Source: Diploptera punctata
Lineage: Eukaryota > Arthropoda > Insecta > Blattodea > Blaberidae
Reading direction: 5' to 3'
DNA length: 64,000 bases
NCBI GenBank assembly: GCA_030220185.1
Contig: JASPKZ010004955.1
Coordinates: forward strand, 372,001 to 436,000
Below, one piece after another: positions 53,160 through 62,671 of this stretch. The notes under the pieces were generated by a model. The model was not told where the DNA came from. It worked only from the letters and a program-made list of their open reading frames with translations, and ran no database searches. Both the position numbers and the translations under genes were made by a program. Numbering within the stretch: position 1 is the stretch's first letter; each line of letters starts with the position of its first letter.

Positions 53160-53290
53160 TAATTTTTTATATCTTACCTCATACTTTGTTTTCTTAAACA
53201 CAGGAACTGAAGTTTTTCAAGAGGAACATCCCTCCCATTTTCAACCAACATTATGACTCTGTTTAACTATGAATCTCAATCTTACTTTTT
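53160..53290 (-). mobile_element. Penelope terminal fragment
   Basis: TTTATATCTTACCTCATACT and TTTTCAAGAG, then CCATTTTCAACCAACATTAT, match the left end of the Penelope copy at 12136 (12165-12255). In reverse it reads TTGAAAA, a GGGA-type stem, then GAAAA, a weak hammerhead-like remnant. Confidence 0.6.
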
Positions 53291-53549
53291 TCTCTTGATT
53301 GCTATATACCATGTTTGGTTTTAAAAAAAACAAAGAGCTAGAGCATTAACGGACACAAATATATTTATACATTTTTGTGATGGTCTCTATTAACAAGGGA
53401 ACTGTCAAAACATTGCATGCTGAAACCTACCTTAAAATTGTGATGTACCATGGGAATGTCCAAAAAATTATCTACCAGTTTTAACTGCAGGGCACTAAAA
53501 TTTAGTGACACATCTCTCATTTAAACTATTTAGAAGTAATACAATTCCT

Positions 53550-53726
53550 GATTTTGATGAATTGGAACACCCTCACAACCTGCTGTCTGCACTATGCCCC
53601 ATCTCACTCCACTCTGCTCTATTCAAGCAGGGACGCCCATCTACTTCACCCAGTGGATTGCCATTGCTGGATTCTGGTTTTGATTTCTGTGCTTTGCACT
53701 TAAAAGTGGCAGGTAATTGTTTGGAA

Positions 53727-53765
<39 letters not shown>

Positions 53766-53778
53766 CAGTGATGTGCAG

Positions 53779-53810
<32 letters not shown>

Positions 53811-53994
53811 GGATGAATTGGATCACCCTCACAACCTGCTGTCTGCATCATGTCCCATCTCACTCCACTCTGTTCTATTGAAGCAGGGACGTCCATCTGC
53901 TTCACACAGTGGATTACCATTGCTGGATTCTGGTTTTGATTTCTGTGCTTTGCACTTAAAAGTGGCAGGTAATTGTTTGGAAATGACCTTGGTA
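53550..53994. repeat. Tandem duplication, ~185-bp unit
   Basis: 53550-53735 and 53809-53994 are about 90% alike by eye, from GATGAATTGGA through GTGGCAGGTAATTGTTTGGA. The reading frame is kept on the plus strand in both (LLDSGFDFCALHLKVAGNCL) and is open for 100 codons. The minus strand is open too. I do not recognise the sequence. Confidence 0.7.
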
Positions 53995-54185
53995 CATCTC
54001 TGGGAAAAATTTCAAGGTAAGTTTTGGCATGCAATGGTTGACAGTTGATGAAGATGTGTAAAAAATTTTCAAAAATGTGTTTATAAGAAGAACCTCCAAT
54101 TTCACTTGAAAACAAACTTTGAATGTCATTGATCTTGGTGAGAAGTGTTTCTTTGTACATAAACAGACTTAAACTAAATTCATAA

Positions 54186-54385
54186 CACTATGAGGTAAAT
54201 ATCAATAGAATACAAATATGGATTGGAAACTTTACAACTTACCTCATGAAATATGATCCTCTCACCTGGACACATTTCGGAGACCATTATCTCCATCTTC
54301 ATCTAAACTCCGACTCACCTCATGTAATAAAATATGATCTACTACCCTGGATATTTTTGGAGACCATAACTAAAATCCGACAAAG
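54186..54385 (-). mobile_element. Penelope-like terminal repeats in direct tandem
   Basis: CACTATGAGG (tail reversed) at 54186, then two direct copies of a unit with CCTCATG, AATATGATC and TTTNGGAGACCAT at 54241-54309 and 54315-54380. In reverse the first reads ATGAAGA, a GGAGA/TCTCC stem and GAAAT (54302-54275), again hammerhead-like. A related decayed copy is at 27170-27260. Confidence 0.6.
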
Positions 54386-54659
54386 TCAGTGTAACTATAA
54401 AGTTTTTGATTCATGTTTGTATTCTGTGGAAAACTTCAAGATGACTGAAACAAACAGTACTACAAGATGTTCCAGAATGGTTTTGTATCTTTATGGACGA
54501 TTCTTTTAATGATAATTATTGTCCAGGAGCTGGTATTTATAGCACACTCTTTACCTTCTATTTCTACCACTACGAAAATTTCATACAAACTTTAACGGGG
54601 AATTGCTGGAATGAATGTATTATTATCATTTACATCTCTTCACAAAAGTGGTCATTCTC
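54386..54659. other. No feature seen
   Basis: Spacer between a Penelope-like fragment and the third Harbinger copy. Confidence 0.35.
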
Positions 54660-54662
54660 TAA

Positions 54663-55258
54663 GGGTCGCATGTTTGGACGCATTAGACAGTAAAATGCCT
54701 TCTCTGCTGAGCAAGTTGTATGCTAATACGATTTTGCTTACTCAGAAATCTGTTCATGCGATAATAATTGGTTAAATTTGTAAGCTACCTGCGGAGGTAG
54801 CTTAAATGAGCAACTCAAATTAAAATCCCGAAGGGAACCGATGGTAATCGATGTACTTTGCTGCTTTATCCAACATTTATCCAAGATGTCGGACCTTGAA
54901 GACTTCGATCATGTTTTCGGTATACACGGAGAAGAGGAATTTGATAGAGTCTACCAAAGAATTCAACTGGAAGAACAGGAGAATCGGCGTAATATTGCAT
55001 GTCGCAGACGTGTTTGTATACGGTATTATTTGCGGGATGCAAGCATAAATGCATTCCTCTATAGCAGACGAAAATAACGGAAGTGGTTTTATCGCTGAGA
55101 ATTCTGGGTAATTCGTTGCCAATATTACGAAAACGTCGACTCTCGTGCATGACCGATAAGTCGGCCATTAATTCGTTCTCAGCAATTGCTCACGGTGAAT
55201 CAGCTCACTAGTGATTGGAAGTAATTTGAGTAGAGAGTAATGTTCTAACATACGACCC
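54663..55258 (+). mobile_element. PIF/Harbinger-type element, copy 3
   Basis: Same ends as the other copies, flanked by TAA at 54660-54662 and 55259-55261. 596 bp; it lacks one 11-bp repeat of the GGGAACCGA type before the ORF. Confidence 0.88.
54841..55077 (+). CDS. Short conserved ORF in Harbinger-type element, copy 3
   Basis: Identical in product to the copy at 17372-17608 (78 codons). The upstream tandem 11-mer differs, but the frame starts at the same ATG. No catalytic residues; role unknown. Confidence 0.5.
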   Translation: MVIDVLCCFIQHLSKMSDLEDFDHVFGIHGEEEFDRVYQRIQLEEQENRRNIACRRRVCIRYYLRDASINAFLYSRRK

Positions 55259-55261
55259 TAA

Positions 55262-56325
55262 GACTCAAAATCTACATTACAATCACCACAATTGTCACCT
55301 TTTAAAAATGGAAAGAGCAAAGTAATAGAAATCCAAACTTCATTCAAATTACTCCCAAAACCTGGAAAAATTTTAATAATTTCAGTAGATCCCTTCTCAT
55401 TGTGGGATCTCTGAAAATGAAATGACTGACAAGCTATCAAAGAAGGAACCTGGAGCTTTTACCCATCAGTAGCTGATTAACAGCACTATTACTAAAAACA
55501 GTCCCAGGCCTGTTCAGCTCACATTCTTGTATATCACAGATTTTCCTTCAATAATATGAACCTAATACATGAGTAGACGGTTTACTTGCTTTACTTTCTT
55601 GTAAAATTATGCATCATTTAATTGGAAGTAGACTGTGAAAGGGTTGAATGAAATATTTCAGGAAAACTCAGCAGGTGTGCATTGTTTCTGGTAGACCATT
55701 GTTAATATAATCTGCATGACTCTCTTCAGAACATCTATCACAGTAAAAATTTAAGTTTGGAGAAATCTTTATGAAATCATTACATTCATAGGAGACTTAC
55801 TAATAACAATGCAAGTTACATCATGTGACATTTATTTGTTATTTCACCTGTAATTTATTTATCATGATGATTTTTAAAAACTTATAACATGGTAGTACTG
55901 TGAACTTCATTCTCTTTTAAAGTATTGTTTAGATTTTCTTTTATATGCATCGTAATATGTTTTGTAAATCCTGACTTTATACTTTAATGTAATGTTGTTT
56001 GAAATTATATAACTGATATTTCTTAATTTACATTTTACTCTTTCACTTTGTCATGCAGTTATTATATTTCATCTACAACACTACAACTTAGCCCACATAT
56101 GTTGATTTGTTTGTTTGAGGGTTCAAATTCAAATTACATAAACAATAATTTAACATGTTTTAAAAACCTAAAACCAATAACCTAATGCTTCGTGAATACA
56201 AAGGTTATCAGATCTTTTTAATATGCAAACTTACGATTATTAGAATTAGGGCCTACTGCATATATCAAGATATATTCGGTAAATCAAATTTTGATGACTG
56301 ATTGCTAGATATTGTAGCTTCAATA
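55262..56325. other. No gene recognised
   Basis: AT-rich, no coding frame or known repeat visible. Confidence 0.4.
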
Positions 56326-56326
56326 A

Positions 56327-56500
56327 AAACAAGTAGATTGAGGATCGGCTGGACATGCACAAAGAATGGTTACAAATGATGTACCTAAGAGGGTGATGCA
56401 ATCAAAGCCAGATGACAAGAGGTCAGTTGGAAGGCAAATACTTAGATGGTTGGATGGAGTTGTTGATGGTTTCAAAGAAGCTTGGCTGTTGTCCTGATGA
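56327..56500 (+). mobile_element. LINE 3' fragment
   Basis: Across shifted plus frames: IGWTGHAQRM-like, then RVMQSKPDDKRSVGRQILRW and LDGVVDGFKEAW. Typical LINE ORF2 C-terminus, short and decayed. Confidence 0.6.
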
Positions 56501-56629
56501 TGAATAATTATACTTTAGGTTTTCAATTTTTTTAAAAATTGAGATGGTGAGCAAGTAGCGTTTCATATTGCAAGCAAAATCCATGAGAATAAATTGCTTT
56601 AAAATGTGTCTGTATAATTATAACTCACA

Positions 56630-57012
56630 GCCACTATATAACCCGGCCACATCATTCCTATCCTGAGCCATCATCTCCTGTATAATTTACCTCCTCAAAT
56701 CGTGGTTAATGTTATTCTCCCACCTCATTCTCAGCCTATCTACAGAGCGCTTTTTCTTTGGTTTTCCTATATGCTCCTCTTTCATTTGTGGCACATACCC
56801 TGCCCATCGCAGTATACGAGGCTTAATTATGTTATTATATCTGGTTTCCCATAAAGATCAACAGCTCACTGTTCAGTAGTCTTCTCCATTAACCTATCTG
56901 TTCATCTCTCTTTGGTAAAAAATTTTCCTAATAACTTTATTTTCAAATACACGTAAACTTTTCTCTTCCCTTTAAGTAAGAGCCCATGTTTCGCATCCAA
57001 ATAATATGACTA
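56630..57012 (-). mobile_element. Degenerate RTE fragment
   Basis: In reverse it matches the RTE C-terminal coding region ([14 protein letters not shown] and FGPKRDEQ-like regions) with many indels. Its 3' end near 56636 (ACTATATAACCCGGCCAC) corresponds to the usual ACTATCGAACC end. Confidence 0.75.
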
Positions 57013-57019
57013 AAGCATT

Positions 57020-58176
57020 TTTTTTATTTATTGTTATCATCCTTTAGAGCATCATAGGACTTGTTCAGATTACAACCTATATATAAACAACAATATAACA
57101 CATACATACATAAATATATAACGAAAACTATTTATATTGCAACTAAAATACACCAAAATATCAAGGGGCAGCACTTTCACATGAAAAGATAGCAATGCAA
57201 TTTTAATCAAATTTTTTTACTTACAATTTTAAATGTAGGTATTCACCGATGCTTAATGATATGTGAGACACTAAAATGTTCTTTACAGCAAGCTTAAATT
57301 GTCTGCCCTTAAGAAGTTTAATATTGGAAGGGAGATGATTATATGGATTACTGCCTCTATGTGATATGCTGTTAATACTTCTGGTAAGCCTGTGACAATT
57401 TAGGTGTACTTTATTAGATATTCATGTAAATCCGAATTTATTTTGAAGAGTTTTAAATTTTTATGAATAAAGCAAACTGATTCTAAAATGTAAATACAAG
57501 GAACAGGTAATATTTTTAGTTCTTTGAAGAGTTTCTTACTTTCTGTTTGGAATGGTGCTTTCTTTATGATTTTAATAATTCTTTTTTGTAATTTGAGTAG
57601 ATTTTGGTGATGATCCCCATAGTATTATACCATATGTTAACTGTGATTGTATGTATCCAAAATATATAGTTTTAATACTTCCTCTGGTAATATTCTAATG
57701 AGGATGTGAATCGCATAGAATAATCGGTTAAGTTTTTCACATAAGTGTTGTTTATGGCATTCCCATGACAGATTGGAATCAATCCATACACCTAAAAATT
57801 TGGCACAATTTGATTCTTTTATTAAGGCATCATTAAGCATAATATTGATGGGATTATTCAGATTTTGTTGATTGAAATACATATATACTGTTTTGTTTAC
57901 ATTTAGTTTGAGTTTATTGTTTACTAGCCATTGTTCTAGATTTGTTGATGTTTTATCTATCTTCAGTTGTAGATCATTATTATCACCGTCACTGAGTATG
58001 ATGTTTATGTCATCTGCAAATAATATAGTTTTGGCTTCGGGCGTAATTGTGGGAAGGTTCATTAATATATATAAGAAAAAGGATTGAACCCAGAATTAAT
58101 CCTTGGGGTACTCCATGCTCCATAGATGTTGAGTTTCATCAGATATTGTTAATTTCAACTATTTGTATTCTGTTAT
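57020..58176 (-). mobile_element. CR1/Jockey-like LINE, 3' half
   Basis: Minus strand: GVPQGLILGSILFLIYIN (motif B) near 58110, then frame 58062-57637 with ILFADDINIILS (motif C), KTVYMYFNQQ and FLGVWIDSNLSWECH. More C-terminal sequence continues to about 57030. Its 5' half is at 62672-64000; the transposon at 58177-62671 splits the RT between RGLAEKSFISYLSN and RIQIVEINN. Confidence 0.87.
57637..58062 (-). pseudogene. LINE reverse transcriptase, palm C to thumb
   Basis: 141-codon frame with FADDINI (catalytic Asp pair), LKIDKTSTNLEQWLVNNKLK, KTVYMYF and FLGVWIDSNLSWECHKQHLC. The 5' part of the same gene lies 4.5 kb away beyond a later insertion, with stops on both sides. Inactive. Confidence 0.85.
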
Positions 58177-59184
58177 GCTGTGGTTTATCTACGACGCAAC
58201 GCGCCAGCGCAAAAATTGCTCCCTATGTATTTAAATGGATGTGGTTTATCTACAACGCAAATTGCTGGCGCAAAAAAATTTGCACTGACATGTCGCGTCG
58301 TGTTTTGGAATCTCTTGAATCCAGGACGCAATTTGCCAGCGCAAACAAAGAATATAGAAGATATTACCCATACTCATTGGTGTAATTGCTAAAAACAAAC
58401 TAAGATTTTATAACAAAATATCGGAAATACAGTACTTGTTTTATAACTTTCCAATTTTAACGACGAAAGTTAGATAGTTTTGTTGCAAATCATCGAGTTC
58501 TATACATGTTTTATACAATATGAGCATGAAGGAGTACAGAGATGTACAGAAAAAAGTTACTGTGGCTTGAACTTAGTCAAGAGATAAATAAAAGCTGTAA
58601 ATATTGTATTGTATCTTGGGGATATTATGGATGTACATAAATTTCGTCTTCTATTAAATTCAAAACCTGATAAAACTGCTCAGGCAAGAATCTGAAGTAT
58701 TCTAAAATTTGGTATTTTCATCAACCATATGTTTATTTAAGAACTAAAGAATAATTTATTCTATAATTTTCCATACAACATTCATATGATGCTGTTGCTC
58801 TAGGTACTTTTTCTGTCTTTACTAATATTTCGAACTATTTTAATCGTTTTGCAACGACACTTGAAACATTTTTTATGAAGAATTTTAATATGTTTATCTA
58901 TGTACACAAATTATGACTTTTCCTCTCAATTTATTTTCAAAGTTCTTTATTAGAATTGAAGTTGGCATACGTGAACTACGTGAACGTTCATAAAATTAAA
59001 TCCACCAGATGGCAGGACATATGCGTGAATGACCAACATTTGCATTTAATTCCAAACCATATTTTAAGAAATAAATGTTCAATCACTTCATTTTGTTAGA
59101 TTCCGATGGGTCAGTTTAGTGTACATCATTTTAGTTTATAGTTTACTAAATAGTCCCTTTCAATGTTATCTTTACCTTGTCGTG

Positions 59185-59493
59185 GTGGAGTGGCTTGTGT
59201 GCTTAAATGATCCTGAGAGCTATGCCGGCGGTACCATTGCTGCCGATAGGGTTACCCATGCCGGACTGGTCGAAGGAGATAAGCCAGACGAAATAAATAC
59301 CTTGGTCGAAAGAGTGACGATCTTTCACCGTAAAAATACAACCGTCAAGAAATGCGGACATGGGTTCTACTGGGGTAACATTTTCCGGAGGTCAAATAGT
59401 CCCCCATTCGGTTCTCCGGGCGGGGACTACTTCAGGGAACCCATGCCAAAGGCTCAAACACAGGGACATGTTCCTAGGAACATGGAATGTTAG
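59185..59493 (+). pseudogene. RTE short upstream ORF (ORF1-like), copy 1
   Basis: Same frame as copy 2's ORF at 49489-49178: VEWLVCLNDPESYAGGTIAA, then TTVKKCGHGFYWGNIF and FREPMPKAQTQGHVPRNMEC and a stop. The ATG of copy 2 is GTG here, so no start codon lies inside the element. It overlaps the start of ORF2. Confidence 0.55.
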
Positions 59494-62311
59494 GACTTTA
59501 TACAATAGCGGGGCACTAGAGATATTAACGCGGGAATTGGATAAATCGCCCTTGGATATAGTCGCTTTACAGGAAGTTAGGTGGCCAGGAGAAGGTAGTC
59601 AGGAATCAGGAAGCTTTGCATTATACTATAGGGGTGCAGAAAGACCTGCATTTGGAACGGGTTTTTTAGTCAGAAGGAGGATCCTATCCGCTATCCGAGA
59701 TATTAAGTTTGTTAGTGATAGGATATCATACATAATTCTAAAGGGTAAATGACATGATTTTATAATTGTAAATGTACATGCCCCCACAGAAGATAAAGAT
59801 GACAAGATCAAGGATGAGTTCTATGAAGAATTAGAATGCTTATTTGATAGCCTTTCAAAATATCATATGAAAATTGTCTTAGGAGATTTTAATGCAAAAG
59901 TGGGGCGGGAAGATATATTCAAACCAACAATAGGCAAATTCAGTCTTCATGAAGATAGTAATGACAACGGGGTTAGATTAGTCACATTTGCCACATCAAA
60001 GAATCTCATTGTTAAGAGCACAACATTTCAGCATAAGGATATTCATAAATACACCTGGACGTCCCCAGATGGAGAAACTCGGAACCAGATAGATCATGTA
60101 TTATTGGATAAACGCTGGCACAGTAGCATCATTGATGTTAGATCAGTTAGAGGGACAGACTGCAATTCAGATCATCATCTGGTCAGGGTGAAAATCAGGC
60201 AACGGCTATCGCTTATGAGAGGAACAAACGCTAAAGATGATTCTGTAAAATATGAATTAAAAAACTTGAAAAATGATGAAATGCGGCAAGAATACCAAAT
60301 CAAAATTGTTAATAGATTTGAAGTACTGGAATCTTCAGATGACAATGTGGCAAACGAAGAAGAAACTGATATAAATAAAGAATGGGAGGCTATAAGAGAT
60401 ACTATTAAATTGTCAGCATCAGAAAGCATTGGTTGTTTAAAAAAGAGGCAAAACAAGAAATGGTTTGATGAGGAATGTGCCGACATTGTAAAGAAAAGAA
60501 AGCTAGCAAAAATTAAATGGTTACACGAGCCAAATGAGGTAAATTTAGAGCAATTGGGTAGTGTTAGACGGGAAACCACCAAGTTACTAAAGAGTAAAAA
60601 GAGGGAATATTTGAGAGAGAAGATTAATGATCTTGAAATGAATGCAAAAAATAGGAACATTAGAGAATTATATCAGGGAATTAGTATAGAGAAGAAAGGG
60701 TTTCAGGCTAGAACAAACATAATTCGGAATGAAAATGGGGATATGATTGCAGATTCCAAGAGTATATTAAATAGATGGAAAAGTTATTTTAATCAGCTAT
60801 TAAATGTACATACAGAACAGGACATTGAGGAGGATAAGTTACAGACAGCAGAGCCAAGTGCATTAGAGGTTGAAATGGCAATTGAAAAATTGAATATGTA
60901 TAAAGCATCAGGTTCAGATGAGATCCCAGCAGAACTGATAAAATCAGGGGGAGAAAAATTGATGGACAAGATACGCTGTTTGCTTAGTATGATTTGGGAA
61001 AAAGAAGCTCTTCCAGATGAATGGAAGGAATCAATTATCGTACCAATTTATAAGAAAGGAGATAAAACTGATTGCAACAACTATAGGGGCATCTCATTAC
61101 TTTCAACTTCGTACAAAATTCTAACAAATATATTAGTAAGCAGACTTACTCCCTATATTGATGACATTCTAGGAGATCATCAATGTGCATTTAGAAGAAA
61201 CAGGTCTACAACAGATCAGATTTTTAGTATAAGACAGATTTTAGAAAAGAAATGGGAATATAATGGTACTGTACATCAACTATATGTAGACTTCCAAAAA
61301 GCATATGATTCAATTAAGAGGGAGAAGTTATATAGTATCCTGCTGGAGTTCGGAATTCCTAAATAGTTAGTTAGACTTATACGAATGTGTCTAAATGGCT
61401 CAACGAGTAGGGTGCGTGTAGGCAAACAGTTTTCAGACACTTTTGAAATCCAGAATGGGTTGAAGCAAGGAGATGCACTATCTCCTCTACTATTTAATTT
61501 TGTACTAGAGCATGCCATTAAATCTTTAGAGAATGAGGAAGGCTTACAACTGAATGGTATTAATAAGCTGTTAGTTTATGCTGATGATGTAGTACTACTG
61601 GCCGATAGCGAGGAGATACTAAAGGCCAACACGCACACACTATTGAGAAACACTAAGAAATTAGGACTGGAAGTAAATATCAGTAAAACTAAATATATGG
61701 TCACACGTAGAAATACATTATATAATGGAAATGGACAGCTAATGACAAATGAGGGAAATTTTGAGGAATTGGCTGAATTCAAATACCTAGGAACAATAAT
61801 CACAAATAGGAATGAGATGCACAAAGAAATTAAACATAGGCTCAATTCTGGAAATGCATGCTATTATGCATTGCAGAGACTTTTGATGTCCCAACTCCTT
61901 TCAAAAAACGTTAAACTGAAAATATATAAAACTATTATTCTACCAGTTATATTATATGGGTGCGAAACATGGACTCTTACTTTAAGGGAGGAAAGGAGAT
62001 TACGAGTATTTGAGAATAAAGTTCTTAGGAAAATTTTTGGACCAAAGAGAGATGACAGACAGGTGAATGGAGAAGACTACATAACAATGAAATACATGGT
62101 CTTTATAGGATACCAGATATAATAAGAACAGTTAAGTCCCGTAGACTGCGATGGGCAGGACATGTTGCACATATGGGGAATGAAAGACGTGCATGGAAAC
62201 TTCTTGTAGAAAAGCCAGAAGGAAAACGCCCAGTTGGTAGACCAAGAATGAGGTGGGAGAACAACATTAACTATGATTTGAGGGAAGTAGATTATACAGG
62301 GAATGATGATA
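59360..62311 (+). pseudogene. RTE ORF2: endonuclease-reverse transcriptase, copy 1
   Basis: One frame from ATG 59360. Endonuclease: MFLGTWNVRTLYNSG, LDIVALQEVRWPG (metal-binding Glu), GDFNAKVGRED, and IDHVLLDKRW with [10 protein letters not shown] (catalytic Asp-His). RT: KASGSDEIPAELIKSGG, YKKGDKTDCNNYRGISLLST, VDFQKAYDSI (motif A), [16 protein letters not shown] (motif B) and [11 protein letters not shown] (motif C). C-terminal: [12 protein letters not shown] and [17 protein letters not shown]. Lesions compared with copy 2: CGA to TGA at 59750-59752, AAG to TAG at 61364-61366, and loss of one A near 62054, which shifts the last 80 codons. No full product can be made. Confidence 0.94.
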
Positions 62312-62671
62312 AGCATTAGCTCAGGATAGGGATGTATGGAGAGCTTATGTCCGTGCGGCCATGAACCTACGGGTTCGATAGTGCCAGTGAGTAAGTAAGT
62401 AAGTAAGTAAGTTTACTAAATAGTATGTATGTAATTTATTTTATTAGGTTATGCAGGGGACAGGTTTGTATACATTAGTTTTTGTAAACACATTTGGAAA
62501 TTTATTATGAACGTTGGTCATTTTGATTTCCCATATATGTGGTGCCATCTGGCGACAATTCCATAAACATATGCGCTGTAGCGTATGCGCTCCATGCGAA
62601 ACCAGCATCACGCCGAGCGAAACGCGATTCGCGTCACGTCAAGCGTGACGCGCTGTATAATAAACCGTAGC

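Larger units (their letters stand above)
59155..62410 (+). mobile_element. RTE retrotransposon, full length, copy 1 (14-bp target duplication)
   Basis: GTTTACTAAATAGT at 59141-59154 and 62411-62424. Begins CCCTTTCAATGTTATC and ends AGTGAGTAAGTAAGTAAGT. 3256 bp. Nearly intact: ORF2 stays in one frame except for two nonsense codons and one deletion. The perfect duplication and few lesions mark it as young. Confidence 0.96.
58177..62671. mobile_element. Unclassified DNA transposon (AT target duplication) carrying an RTE
   Basis: Ends GCTGTGGTTTATCTAC and, reversed, GCTACGGTTTATTATAC. AT flanks both sides (58175-58176 and 62672-62673), and removing it restores the LINE reading. Without the RTE it is about 1.2 kb. 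Subterminal repeats of ACGCAA and GCCAGCGCAAA occur three times at 58193-58350, and a GCG-rich stretch lies at 62575-62660. No transposase was found. An AT duplication would suit ISL2EU-like elements, but this is a guess. Confidence 0.65.

Noticed and set aside
59155..59360. HDV-like ribozyme at the RTE 5' end
   Set aside because: HDV-like ribozymes are known at some RTE 5' ends, but I could not draw a convincing nested double pseudoknot here by eye.
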